A stretch of 64,000 nt of DNA from positions 1 through 64,000 of the forward strand of contig CALJKR010000083.1 of NCBI GenBank assembly GCA_937974555.1, written 5' to 3'. Origin of the DNA: an uncultured Flavobacteriales bacterium. Lineage in GTDB: Bacteria; Bacteroidota; Bacteroidia; Flavobacteriales_D; Sanyastnellaceae. The translations under genes were made by a program, and so were the position numbers. The notes under the pieces are model-generated. The model ran no database searches and was not told where the DNA came from. It worked only from the letters and a program-made list of their open reading frames with translations. This document shows positions 27,057 to 35,308 of the stretch, piece by piece (positions within the stretch are counted from its first letter, which is position 1; each line of letters starts with the position of its first letter).

Positions 27057-28439
27057 TTATCGCTTGGACAACTCCTCTTTGATGAAATCTTCCACTTTGC
27101 TGCGGACGATCAATCGTGAAACTACCTTGCCTTCCTTGTCCAATGCAATTAAAGTGGGGGTGCTGGGTACGGGATAATGCTGGTTGAATTCTTTGCGCAC
27201 GGCAAAACTCAAGAATACATCTTTCCAAGGCTGAGGATGGGCCTTGACGTAAGTGCTCCAATCTTCTTGCGTTTTGTCAATGGATATCGCATATACCTCT
27301 AATCCCTGTGGGTGGTATCGATCGTAAATCTCTTTTAATACAGGCTTGAACTCTTCACAATGGTTGCAACTGCTTTTCCAAAAAAGGATCAAAGTCAACT
27401 CATTTTTCTTGCAAGTTTCGATGAGGGAAATATTTTTTCCATTGATGTCCGGCAATACCAAAGGGAAGGCTTTTTTTCCGGGTTCAACTTCCTTGAGTGT
27501 TTTTACCAATTGGTCTGTTTGTGCGTTGCCATCGCCATGCTCGGTGCAATCTTGCGCATAATGGGTGAGCAAATGCGTAAGTCCTCTTTCGTTTTTGTAG
27601 CCCAACATTTTGTCCAAAAGATATTTGAATAAAAATTGGTCCACTTCCTCCAAACCCCCTGATCGTGTCATGACTCCATCTATAAAGTCAATGGCGTAAT
27701 CGGGATTTTTTTCATTTTGAAAATGCTTGAAATAACGCTCAAGGGATCTTACAAATAAATTGTGACTAAGCGCTCCTGCTTCATAGTAGGGCAATTTACT
27801 TATGCCGTACCGAGCGTAAAATAAACTGTCGTTTAATCCTTCGACTTTGTTGGCAGGATAATCACCCATAGCAGGTTGATATACCAAATCAGTGACGATG
27901 TCTCCAACAAAAGTGCCTTTGTTTTCGACGGCCATTTTCCTCGCCAATGAATTGAGGTTCTCTTGGGAGAGCTTTAGTTTTTCCACATCCTGTGGTTTTT
28001 GCTGACGTAACGCATCATAGGCGATGAATGCATTCATCAAAGGAAAGTAAAGTTCGTTTTCCTCTGAGTTCTCAACCAACAATGGATTGCCATTCATGCT
28101 ATTGTAATCAATGACAAAGTTGTATTGTGTGGGTTCTCCTTTTTTGGGAATCAAAATAAAGTCTGACCAAGTGGTGCTATTTTTTCCGGCAGGAAATCGA
28201 AAACGGTATTGCCCTTGGGATGGAGGGGTGAAAATAAAACTCACGTTGCCCTTGGCATCCAAGGCTTTCATTTCTACTTGCTTCCACTCTTGGCCATAGA
28301 TGTATTCAAAAATTACCTTGGTTCCAGGATTGGGGACTTGGTTGAATTGTGCTTTAACAATGATTTCTTGTGCTGAAATCACTTGGCTCCAAGAAAAGGA
28401 AGCCAGGGTCATGATCAAGCAAATGAATAATTTTTTCAT
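27057..28439 (-). CDS. TlpA/ResA-like thiol-disulfide protein with large N-domain
   Basis: A 460-residue periplasmic protein. A signal peptide ends near VISAQ (residue 24). A beta-rich DUF4369-like N-domain and a helical middle (about residues 140-310) precede a thioredoxin-fold domain from about 320, with ILFWKSSCNHCEEF (redox pair Cys358/Cys361) and a cis-proline loop VPSTPT. Such proteins reduce or oxidise disulfides in envelope proteins, including during cytochrome c maturation. Partner unknown. It follows the lipoprotein gene on the same strand but after a terminator. Compare the cysteine-less relative at 32795-34318. Confidence 0.85.
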   Translation of the reverse strand: MKKLFICLIMTLASFSWSQVISAQEIIVKAQFNQVPNPGTKVIFEYIYGQEWKQVEMKALDAKGNVSFIFTPPSQGQYRFRFPAGKNSTTWSDFILIPKKGEPTQYNFVIDYNSMNGNPLLVENSEENELYFPLMNAFIAYDALRQQKPQDVEKLKLSQENLNSLARKMAVENKGTFVGDIVTDLVYQPAMGDYPANKVEGLNDSLFYARYGISKLPYYEAGALSHNLFVRSLERYFKHFQNEKNPDYAIDFIDGVMTRSGGLEEVDQFLFKYLLDKMLGYKNERGLTHLLTHYAQDCTEHGDGNAQTDQLVKTLKEVEPGKKAFPLVLPDINGKNISLIETCKKNELTLILFWKSSCNHCEEFKPVLKEIYDRYHPQGLEVYAISIDKTQEDWSTYVKAHPQPWKDVFLSFAVRKEFNQHYPVPSTPTLIALDKEGKVVSRLIVRSKVEDFIKEELSKR

Positions 28440-28465
28440 GCAGCGTTCTCTTCAATCTTCTTGCC

Positions 28466-28490
28466 AAAAAAAGGAGGGTTAATTCCCTCC
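28466..28490 (-). terminator. terminator overlapping the 3' end of the lipoprotein gene
   Basis: On the minus strand a 6-bp stem GGAGGG/CCCTCC with loop AATTAA, followed by a seven-T run. The stop codon TAA lies in the loop, and the final Gly-Gly codons form the first arm. Confidence 0.8.
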
Positions 28491-29279
28491 ATTTACTTCA
28501 TATTGTTTGTTGCCTACACTCACGGTGAATCCATTGTTGCAATCTCCAGATCCCCAGTCTATCGAGCGATCAGCTCCTTCCTCAGGTTGAATAGAAATTA
28601 CACCTTGAACCAACCAGGCACAACCTACTTTGGCCACCAAGTCTTCTTCGATGTTCATCTCATAAGAAACGCCATTGCGATTCACGCCTTGGCCAGAACC
28701 TGTGATTTGATATACATCGTCCCAAATGTTGATGGGAGTATTGTATCCTTCCGTCCAAGTTCTAATTCTATCACCACTCCATGAAGCAGTCCATTCCCCG
28801 TTGGGTGCGGTAATTTGAGCCTCAACTGAAACGGCAAAATAGGGCTGACCGGCATTGTTCAATCCCTCATTTACCAACGTTTTGGTTCCGTTAATGGAGT
28901 AACCGTCAATACTGAAATTTTCAGGCGTCACCGTAATGACAGTGCCTTCAGATCGATAACGTCCTGTATAGGTGATGTGCAAAATTCCTTTTCTCACACG
29001 ACCATCATTGCCTGCGCAATCGTCTTGTCCAAAATCTACAAGAATGGTTTTGGGCGAGGCTGTTGTGTCGATGATTATGTTGTCAACGCAAGTGTTATCA
29101 AATAATTTGATTCCAGGCGTCTCAGAAGAAATTTGATCTACTGTTTTGAACATGTCATCCAATAGTCCTTCCACTTGATTGTGGTCCTTGGAGGTGGTCA
29201 TGTCTCGCTTATCACGCCATTTGCCGCAAGAGGACATCAAGAGCGCAATGGCTACGGTATAAATCAATTGCTTTTTCAT
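28479..29279 (-). CDS. lipoprotein, unknown function
   Basis: A 266-residue lipoprotein, signal peptide with lipobox MSSC (Cys17). The mature part begins with a charged segment (KDHNQVEGLLDDMFKTVDQ) and continues as a beta-rich domain. Several Cys residues (DNTCVDN, QDDCAGND, KVGCAWL, SGDCNNG) could form two disulfides. The pattern TILVDFGQDDCAGNDGRVRKGIL is seen in other Bacteroidota lipoproteins, but I know no function. Downstream of the Spy-like gene with 46 nt between; its terminator overlaps its own last codons. Confidence 0.7.
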   Translation of the reverse strand: MKKQLIYTVAIALLMSSCGKWRDKRDMTTSKDHNQVEGLLDDMFKTVDQISSETPGIKLFDNTCVDNIIIDTTASPKTILVDFGQDDCAGNDGRVRKGILHITYTGRYRSEGTVITVTPENFSIDGYSINGTKTLVNEGLNNAGQPYFAVSVEAQITAPNGEWTASWSGDRIRTWTEGYNTPINIWDDVYQITGSGQGVNRNGVSYEMNIEEDLVAKVGCAWLVQGVISIQPEEGADRSIDWGSGDCNNGFTVSVGNKQYEVNGGN

Positions 29280-29325
29280 AATCTAGTTTTGGTTCAAGTA
29301 AAGTTACAAAAGATTGGATTGAACT

Positions 29326-29802
29326 TTATTTTTTTTCCTTTTTGTTCCGATGATTACGTTTGGCCTTTCTTCCTCTCTTTTGAGTTTGGTCATTTTTCTT
29401 GACCTTGTGTCTCTTTTGTTTCTTCTCTAAATCAAGCAATACTTTGGTTCGGTCCTCGCCCAAAAAGTCATAGCAATTTTTAATGTACTGCTCATGCTTT
29501 TTGATCATTTCTATTTTTAGTCGATTGACCTCTTCAAATGCCTTGTTGAACTCCTTCTTGCCTTTGGCAATTTTTAAATCGCTTTGGGCTTTCTTGAGTT
29601 GCAAGCGCAAGTTTTCTTGCTGTGAATCAAAGTTGTCATGCAATGGCCAAAACTTGGCGGTTTCCTCATCGGTCAAAGCAAGGGCTTTATTAACCTTTTC
29701 AATTTTGCGTTGTTTTGGATCTTCAGGTTTGCTGTCGGTTTTGGTTTGTCCAAACATGTTGGTTGCCAAAAATAAAGTCACGAGTAGAATGGAGTTTTTC
29801 AT
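29326..29802 (-). CDS. small exported helical protein, Spy/CpxP-like
   Basis: A 158-residue protein with a cleavable signal peptide (ends MFGQ, residue 18), then long charged helices. The segment LALTDEETAKFWPLHDNFD resembles the LTxxQ-type helices of periplasmic stress chaperones (Spy/CpxP), which in Bacteroidota are often about this size. The C-terminal 35 residues are extremely basic (KKQKRHKVKKNDQTQKRGRK and following), which is unusual. No sigma/anti-sigma genes are adjacent. Assignment by pattern only. Confidence 0.6.
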   Translation of the reverse strand: MKNSILLVTLFLATNMFGQTKTDSKPEDPKQRKIEKVNKALALTDEETAKFWPLHDNFDSQQENLRLQLKKAQSDLKIAKGKKEFNKAFEEVNRLKIEMIKKHEQYIKNCYDFLGEDRTKVLLDLEKKQKRHKVKKNDQTQKRGRKAKRNHRNKKEKK

Positions 29803-29909
29803 GATGATCGCATTTGAATTTGTATAAAAATAGAAACAAGCAATGGACCCAGATATTGTTTAACATCGCGTTAGCAATTGAGATATTTTTTCAAACCAAG
29901 TTTAATTCT

Positions 29910-29917
29910 TAAGTTTG
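29910..29917 (+). promoter_or_regulatory. -7 promoter box of the nonulosonate operon
   Basis: TAAGTTTG fits TAnnTTTG and ends 10 nt before the ATG at 29928. It would drive the neuB-like, kdsC-like and membrane-protein genes. Confidence 0.5.
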
Positions 29918-29927
29918 TTTCAAAGCA

Positions 29928-30974
29928 ATGAATATGCAGGGAGTTTATGTGATAGGTGAGATTGGACAGAACCACAACGGTTCTGTGGATATTGCCAAGT
30001 TGATCACTGAAGTGGCGGCGAGACCCATTCAGGAGAATTTGTTCAATTTGTCATTGCGTCCGATGGATGCGGTGAAAATGACCAAGCGCGATTTGAAAGA
30101 GGAACTTTCACAGTCTCAAATGGATCGCCCCTATCACTCGCCCCATTCTTTTGGTGCTACGTATGGAGAACACAGGGCAATTTTAGAATTGTCTGATGAA
30201 GAACATCATGAAGTATACAGGCATGCCAAATCTTTGGGATTGGATTTTGTGGAAACGCTTTGCGCAGTGGGTTGTTTGAGTATGTTAAAGTTGTTTACTC
30301 CAGATCGATTGAAAGTGGCCTCACGAGATTTAACCAATTTGCCGTTGCTTCATGCATTGGCGGAAACCCAGATACCCATTATCCTTTCAACGGGCATGGC
30401 TGGAAAAAAGGAATTGGATGATGCTTTGGCGGTGGTATCCAAATACCACAATCAAATTTCCATTTTGCATTGTGTATCGGAGTACCCCACTCGACCTGAA
30501 AATGTCAATTTGAATACACTGCGTTTCCTACAGAAAAATTACAGTCAATACGTGACCGGTTATTCGGACCACACCATCGGTATCGCTACTCCTGTAGCGG
30601 CTGTGGCTATGGGGGCACAGATCATTGAAAAGCACATCACCTTGGATCGCAATATGAAGGGAACGGATCAAGCGGGTTCGTTGGGTATTGATGGAATGAA
30701 TCGCATGATGCGGGATATTCGTATGTTGGAAATGCAATTCGGAATAGAGGATATTTTTATTTCGGAGGGTGTTGGTTCAGCGAAGGTGAAGTTGGAACGT
30801 TCCATCGCGACCAAGCGAGGAATGAAAGCAGGTGAAATAGTACAAGAAAGTGATTTGCATATGTTGTCGCCGGGTGACGGTTTCAAATGGGCAGAATTGT
30901 CCTCTGTTGTTGGGAAGACATTGGCTCAGGACATTCCTGCTGATGAAATTATTTATCAATCGATGTTGAAATGA
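29928..30974 (+). CDS. NeuB-type nonulosonate (sialic-acid-family) synthase
   Basis: A 348-residue enzyme condensing phosphoenolpyruvate with a hexose (ManNAc-like, possibly 6-phosphorylated) to a nine-carbon acid. The N-terminus GEIGQNHNGSVDIAK is diagnostic. DAVKMTKRDL supplies the barrel lysine. HCVSEYPTRPENVNLNTL, GYSDHTIGIATP and IEKHITLDRNMKGTD hold the metal-binding histidines. An SAF antifreeze-like domain covers about residues 280-348 (KRGMKAGEIVQESDL). It overlaps a KdsC-type phosphatase gene by 4 nt, which suggests a 9-phosphate intermediate. Whether the product is KDN, Neu5Ac or another nonulosonate cannot be read from sequence. Confidence 0.9.
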   Translation: MNMQGVYVIGEIGQNHNGSVDIAKLITEVAARPIQENLFNLSLRPMDAVKMTKRDLKEELSQSQMDRPYHSPHSFGATYGEHRAILELSDEEHHEVYRHAKSLGLDFVETLCAVGCLSMLKLFTPDRLKVASRDLTNLPLLHALAETQIPIILSTGMAGKKELDDALAVVSKYHNQISILHCVSEYPTRPENVNLNTLRFLQKNYSQYVTGYSDHTIGIATPVAAVAMGAQIIEKHITLDRNMKGTDQAGSLGIDGMNRMMRDIRMLEMQFGIEDIFISEGVGSAKVKLERSIATKRGMKAGEIVQESDLHMLSPGDGFKWAELSSVVGKTLAQDIPADEIIYQSMLK

Positions 30975-31483
30975 TGGAATTGCCCAAAGTTGTTTTCACG
31001 GATATAGATGGTGTTTGGACCGACGGTGGCATGTACTATGATCAAACGGGCAATGAATGGAAGAAATTTAATACCCGAGATAGCGCCGGGGTTTTGTTTT
31101 TAAACCATCTGCAAATCCCCTTGGTTGTATTGACCGGAGAGGATACCCAAATCATGAAAAACAGAGCGGCCAAGCTAAAGTTAGAGCACGTTTTTCATGG
31201 TGTAAAAGACAAGGTGGAGGTGGCTACATCCTTCTGTGCTTCGCGAGGAATATCGCTTGCTGAATGCGCTTTTATCGGTGACGACTTATTGGATTTGAAA
31301 TTGTTGCAGAAGGTTGGATTTTCCGCATGTCCAAGTGATGCCGCGGTCTATACACAAAAGGTGGTTCAGTATGTAACCCCCTCAGCAGGCGGCTTTGGCG
31401 CTTTTCGTGATTTTGTTGAAGAAATATTGCGCCGTTGTCAATGCCATGAGACGGTGTTGGCATCTTGGATCAATCATGATTGA
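30971..31483 (+). CDS. KdsC-type HAD phosphatase
   Basis: A 170-residue cytosolic HAD phosphatase of the capless C0 group (KdsC-like). Motif I is FTDIDGVWTDGG, motif II VLTGED, and motif IV FIGDDLLDL. Such enzymes dephosphorylate KDO-8-phosphate or, in some Bacteroidota, nonulosonate-9-phosphate. Its place between the NeuB-type synthase (4-nt overlap) and the membrane protein (8-nt overlap) favours the second role. True kdsC usually accompanies kdsA/kdsD, which are absent here. Confidence 0.85.
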   Translation: MMELPKVVFTDIDGVWTDGGMYYDQTGNEWKKFNTRDSAGVLFLNHLQIPLVVLTGEDTQIMKNRAAKLKLEHVFHGVKDKVEVATSFCASRGISLAECAFIGDDLLDLKLLQKVGFSACPSDAAVYTQKVVQYVTPSAGGFGAFRDFVEEILRRCQCHETVLASWINHD

Positions 31484-32798
31484 TTGGCGTTTGCATATGG
31501 CCCTACAATGGGTGTATTTGAAAGTACTCCTTGCTGGCTTTATTCCTGTTGATTTACGTTTCCGTTGGGCAAATTACAAACTTTTTAAAGGACACACTTT
31601 TCGTGTAACTGGAAGCAGCGCAGAGGGCGATTTCCTGGCAAGCCTTCGATATTTTAAACGAGCGTTATTCTTGATTTGGCAACAAAATGTATCGGGTGTT
31701 GCATTGGATTCAACTTCTTTTTATTGCCACAAGGAGAAGCAAAAAGAGGACTTGATTCCCTATTTGTCCCATGTGCTTAAAAAGGAAATGCGGCCGGGTT
31801 TGTATCGAGATACAATGCGTGTGCACTTGTCTTTTTCTTGGAAATGGACCATGACTTTGGGGTTGCTGTTGTCCTTGCCTTTCTTTTTTTTGGTGACTAT
31901 GTTCAGCAGTAAAAAGTCAACAGTGGCCTTGGTTATGCTTCAATGGGTAGAGAACAACATTGCACTTCAGGCTTTTGTTGGACAGGGGGTGCAGCGGGTG
32001 TATTTGTTTGGTGGGTATGAAAATGATCAAGGATTGACGGGTTTAATGTGTGAGTGGGCCCAGGTGCAATTGATCTTGGTTCCTTCTTCCAATCCGATTA
32101 AGAATTTTTACCGTGAGGTGATTGCCCATGGATTCGTTTTTACTTCGCCTTTTCAAAGGAAGGAATATGCGGATTTAAAGGATCGTTGGTCAATCAAAGA
32201 AATGTTGGATTGGCCCTTGCCGGTGGTTAAAAAATTGTTGCCTTATGTCAAAACAGCTCCGCCAAGATCTAAACAGATTGCCTTCATGTCAAGGGGTGTG
32301 TGGTTGCGAAAATTGCGTGGCGTTCATGCGCAAAACAATAACCGAGATTTTGATTATGAGGAGGGATGTATGGATGTGTTGCGTTCTTTTCTTAATGAAA
32401 ATAAATCGATTTCTTTGCTCATTTTGCCTCATCCCATGGAAAGGGTGAATGAGGAGTATTGGCAAAAAACGCAAGAGTATTATTCAAATTATTTCGCCAA
32501 TGTAGAGGTACATTTCCCTGCGGATCCTTCCGTCAAGAGTTTTCAAATGTTTGGAGAGGCGGAGCTAGCATTGGCTTCCATCAGTAGCGTAAATATTGAA
32601 CGTCTTTTTTGTGGCTACAAAACGTTGTATGCTCCGATTGGCGCGGAACATCAATTTTTCTCTGGGTCAACATTGGATAATATTGTAGCTAGAACCCCAG
32701 ATAAGCTGATGCAACTGTTAAAGGAAAGCATGCAGTTGAATGAAAACGAATTTTTCGAACAATACGAATTGACGGAATACCGGTATTCCTCAATTTAA
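31476..32798 (+). CDS. membrane protein, candidate glycosyltransferase of the nonulosonate operon
   Basis: A 440-residue protein I do not recognise. The ATG at 31476 overlaps the phosphatase stop by 8 nt. One clear hydrophobic helix lies at about residues 125-142 (GLLLSLPFFFLVTMF), and a shorter one near the N-terminus. The C-terminal half looks like a Rossmann-type GT-B lobe, with EEG at 295-297, a strand ending in HP at 319-320 and a Ser-Ser pair at 370-371. E/D-E/D-G, HP and S/T motifs occur in bacterial sialyltransferases, but the spacing here is much closer, so this is only suggestive. Its position makes it the likely user of the acid sugar made by the two upstream enzymes. Confidence 0.45.
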   Translation: MIDWRLHMALQWVYLKVLLAGFIPVDLRFRWANYKLFKGHTFRVTGSSAEGDFLASLRYFKRALFLIWQQNVSGVALDSTSFYCHKEKQKEDLIPYLSHVLKKEMRPGLYRDTMRVHLSFSWKWTMTLGLLLSLPFFFLVTMFSSKKSTVALVMLQWVENNIALQAFVGQGVQRVYLFGGYENDQGLTGLMCEWAQVQLILVPSSNPIKNFYREVIAHGFVFTSPFQRKEYADLKDRWSIKEMLDWPLPVVKKLLPYVKTAPPRSKQIAFMSRGVWLRKLRGVHAQNNNRDFDYEEGCMDVLRSFLNENKSISLLILPHPMERVNEEYWQKTQEYYSNYFANVEVHFPADPSVKSFQMFGEAELALASISSVNIERLFCGYKTLYAPIGAEHQFFSGSTLDNIVARTPDKLMQLLKESMQLNENEFFEQYELTEYRYSSI

Positions 32799-34318
32799 TT
32801 TTCCTTCCAAGTGCCTTCGCCCACTTGTCCTGGATGGGCCATCAACCATTTCTCTATTTGTGCTCCGACTCCCGCTTCGGGCAGGCGGGTAAAGTCTTGA
32901 AGGTATTTCCCATCGGGAGTAATGAGAATGGCCATGGGCAAAGAGGAAAGGCAATATTGTTCTCTCAATTCGGGGATGTTCCCCGCATAGCGCATCTGAC
33001 ATTTCCACTTTTTGCCCTGAATGGCCTTACGCCATGTTTCTTCTTTGTCATCCATGCAGATTGCTACGATGTTACAATCTTTAACCAATTCATTGGCCAT
33101 GTTGTCTGTGGCCAACAATTGCTTCATGGCATAACCATTCCATGTGGTGTAGAAGAAGACATAAGTTAATTTTCCTTCCCACTCTTTGGCTTGGTGGCTC
33201 TTTCCCTTGAGGTCCAAGCAAGTGAAGTCTGTTGCACGTGCATTTTTTTTGCATTGATGGGCCTGAGCGATCAATTGGTTTGCGCCCATTTGGACGGCTG
33301 GAATTTTACTCTTGGAAATGAGTTGCTGGAGCAAAGCATCATGAAGTGCCAACGGCATTTGATTTTTAGCGAGCATATCGCGCCATGCAATGAGACATGC
33401 CATTTCAAGATGAGGACGCGAAGCAATGATCGGGAATCGAGCAAAATGAAAATCAATGCTATCCAACTGGCCACTGTTTAAAGCCTTCTGCGCGGATAGA
33501 AAATAAGAGGTAGGTGTCTGGGTAAATAAAGAAGAAAATAACATTTCAGCACATTGAACAAATGCGGGGTGATCCATGTGCAACGTACTATCTGCAAATA
33601 GTGTTTGAACCACGACGGTCTTGCTTTTTCCAGCTACCATTTCCATCCGCGCGACATCGTAATCTCGAAACATAACGAGAAAGGGAAGTTGCCTATCTTC
33701 TTCATTCAATACCGTGTCTTTGAAGTTGCGCAGCATCTCCCGGAAGTTTGAGGTGGTAACGCTATCGCGATTGTTTAAATCCGAAGGGAAAAGATCGGGT
33801 TTGTTTTTAGAGTGTTTGAGCAGTTGAACACGTTGTGCTTCAGATCCTGAAAATTCTTGCAAGGCGTAATCGTAGTAATGCGCATTTAAAAAACGATCGT
33901 ATTGATTGAAGTATCGAACCACAGCGGCGTGCAAATGGTCGGTGCCCTGAATCAATTGAACAGGAAATTCTATTTTATCGAAACGTTGGGCAGCATCCCC
34001 ATTGCTGTATACAAGATTCACTGTATAACGCCCTTGGGCATTGCCGTAAAAGACGCCTTCAAACCTGCCAGAGCGGATATAATAAACGTAATCTCCGGTA
34101 AGTGCTTCGTTGGCTTTGAGATCAAAATTCCCTTTTTCGTCTACGGATGTTCGGGTCAGAACTTGTCGATACTGCGAGATGAAATCGGTTGATTTTTCCA
34201 AGGTAATGGTTTCGTTGGCAAAGAAAATTCCCGTTCCGGAAATTTCGATCGCTCGAATATCCTTCATGCCGATCCATAGCAAAATGAGTAAGGGCCAACG
34301 CAATTTATATCCCATCAT
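32795..34318 (-). CDS. TlpA-like thioredoxin-fold protein lacking the CxxC motif
   Basis: A 507-residue exported protein with the same plan as the one at 27057: N-terminal signal or anchor helix (LRWPLLILLWIG), a DUF4369-like beta domain, a helical middle, then a thioredoxin fold from about residue 360 (CLDLKGKSHQAKEWEGKL). Where WCxxC is expected, residues 393-397 are WNGYA, so both redox cysteines are missing, while the cis-proline loop (LSSLPMA) is kept. A binding or structural role is more likely than redox catalysis. The start overlaps the coaD 3' end by about 14 nt. Confidence 0.75.
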   Translation of the reverse strand: MMGYKLRWPLLILLWIGMKDIRAIEISGTGIFFANETITLEKSTDFISQYRQVLTRTSVDEKGNFDLKANEALTGDYVYYIRSGRFEGVFYGNAQGRYTVNLVYSNGDAAQRFDKIEFPVQLIQGTDHLHAAVVRYFNQYDRFLNAHYYDYALQEFSGSEAQRVQLLKHSKNKPDLFPSDLNNRDSVTTSNFREMLRNFKDTVLNEEDRQLPFLVMFRDYDVARMEMVAGKSKTVVVQTLFADSTLHMDHPAFVQCAEMLFSSLFTQTPTSYFLSAQKALNSGQLDSIDFHFARFPIIASRPHLEMACLIAWRDMLAKNQMPLALHDALLQQLISKSKIPAVQMGANQLIAQAHQCKKNARATDFTCLDLKGKSHQAKEWEGKLTYVFFYTTWNGYAMKQLLATDNMANELVKDCNIVAICMDDKEETWRKAIQGKKWKCQMRYAGNIPELREQYCLSSLPMAILITPDGKYLQDFTRLPEAGVGAQIEKWLMAHPGQVGEGTWKEN

Positions 34319-34775
34319 ATACTTGAATGTTCTTTGGTAAGAACGAAGAAACGTCACCTTTATTTCTAAGAATTTCTCTAACGATGGTGGAGTGAATAAA
34401 CGCAAATTGGGGATCTGTAAAAATCAAAATGGTTTCAATGGTGGGGTACAATGATTTATTCATGTGAGCGATGGATCTTTCGTATTCGAAATCACCGCCA
34501 TTGCGAATGCCGCGCAGCAAAAAAGCAGCGCCCACTTGTTTGCAATAGTCAATGGTTAAGCCATCGTATTGTTCCACACGGACATTGGGCAAGTGCGCGA
34601 CGGCGCCTTGGCACCACTGCGTTCTTTGATTCAAAGGGAACATGTAGTTTTTTGAAGTATTGGTGCCAATGCCGATGATGATTTCATCAAACAATTGTGC
34701 ACAGCGTTCGATAACGTTGACATGTCCAAGTGTGATGGGATCAAAAGATCCAGGGAATACCGCTATTCTTTTCAT
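34305..34775 (-). CDS. coaD: phosphopantetheine adenylyltransferase
   Basis: A 156-residue enzyme of coenzyme A synthesis: 4'-phosphopantetheine + ATP to dephospho-CoA. The N-terminus MKRIAVFPGSFDPITLGHVN carries the TxGH nucleotidyltransferase motif. FLLRGIRNGGDFEYE and FIHSTIVREI (the ISSTxxR-type motif) complete the active site. Normal length. It follows rsmD with an ATGA overlap. Confidence 0.97.
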   Translation of the reverse strand: MKRIAVFPGSFDPITLGHVNVIERCAQLFDEIIIGIGTNTSKNYMFPLNQRTQWCQGAVAHLPNVRVEQYDGLTIDYCKQVGAAFLLRGIRNGGDFEYERSIAHMNKSLYPTIETILIFTDPQFAFIHSTIVREILRNKGDVSSFLPKNIQVYDGI

Positions 34776-35308
34776 TGGATTGAATTAGAAAAAAAACTAA
34801 AATGCACATGTCCAAATCGTTTCTCTTTAAAACAATGGGGATGTTCTTCAAAATTATATTCTTTGCCGTGTTCCAAAACCAAAATTCCTTCCTCTTTCAA
34901 ATGGGGTAAGCAAAGTTCAGGTAAAAGATTAAGTTCAGGAAGATCATACGGAGGATCGGCAATGATCAAGTCAAAAGCAACCGAATTGCTCTTGGACCAT
35001 GCCAGTACATCCGCTTTGAGCACTTGGCTATTTTTAAATTGAAACTGCGCGAGATTCTTTTTAATCTGCTGCACATGGTTCGCATTATTTTCAATCATTG
35101 TACAACGGACAGCGCCTCTGGAAAGGCATTCCATACCCATGGCTCCTGTTCCAGAAAATAAATCGAGAACATCACACTCTTCCCAATTCACAAGGTGATG
35201 AAGGGTGTTCATCAAGCCTTCTTTGGCAAAGTCAGTGGTGGGTCGACCTTGGAAATTCTTTAAAACGGGCAAAGGGTGGCCTTTGAATTTGCCTCCGATT
35301 ATACGCAT
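34772..35308 (-). CDS. rsmD: 16S rRNA (guanine966-N2)-methyltransferase
   Basis: A 178-residue SAM-dependent methyltransferase of 16S rRNA. The N-terminus MRIIGGKFKGHPLPV and RPTTDFAKEGLMNTL are typical; the SAM motif is VLDLFSGTGAMGMECLSRGA, and the catalytic motif IIADPPYD. The ATG at 35308 is chosen on homology; the frame runs 102 codons further upstream through the DUF3822 gene. Overlaps DUF3822 by 10 nt and coaD by 4 nt, giving a tight DUF3822-rsmD-coaD unit. Confidence 0.95.
   Translation of the reverse strand: MRIIGGKFKGHPLPVLKNFQGRPTTDFAKEGLMNTLHHLVNWEECDVLDLFSGTGAMGMECLSRGAVRCTMIENNANHVQQIKKNLAQFQFKNSQVLKADVLAWSKSNSVAFDLIIADPPYDLPELNLLPELCLPHLKEEGILVLEHGKEYNFEEHPHCFKEKRFGHVHFSFFSNSIQ

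Noticed and set aside
29928..31483. Interpretation as KDO synthesis genes (kdsA/kdsC)
   Set aside because: The synthase has NeuB motifs and a C-terminal SAF domain, not KdsA features; only the phosphatase is shared between the two pathways.
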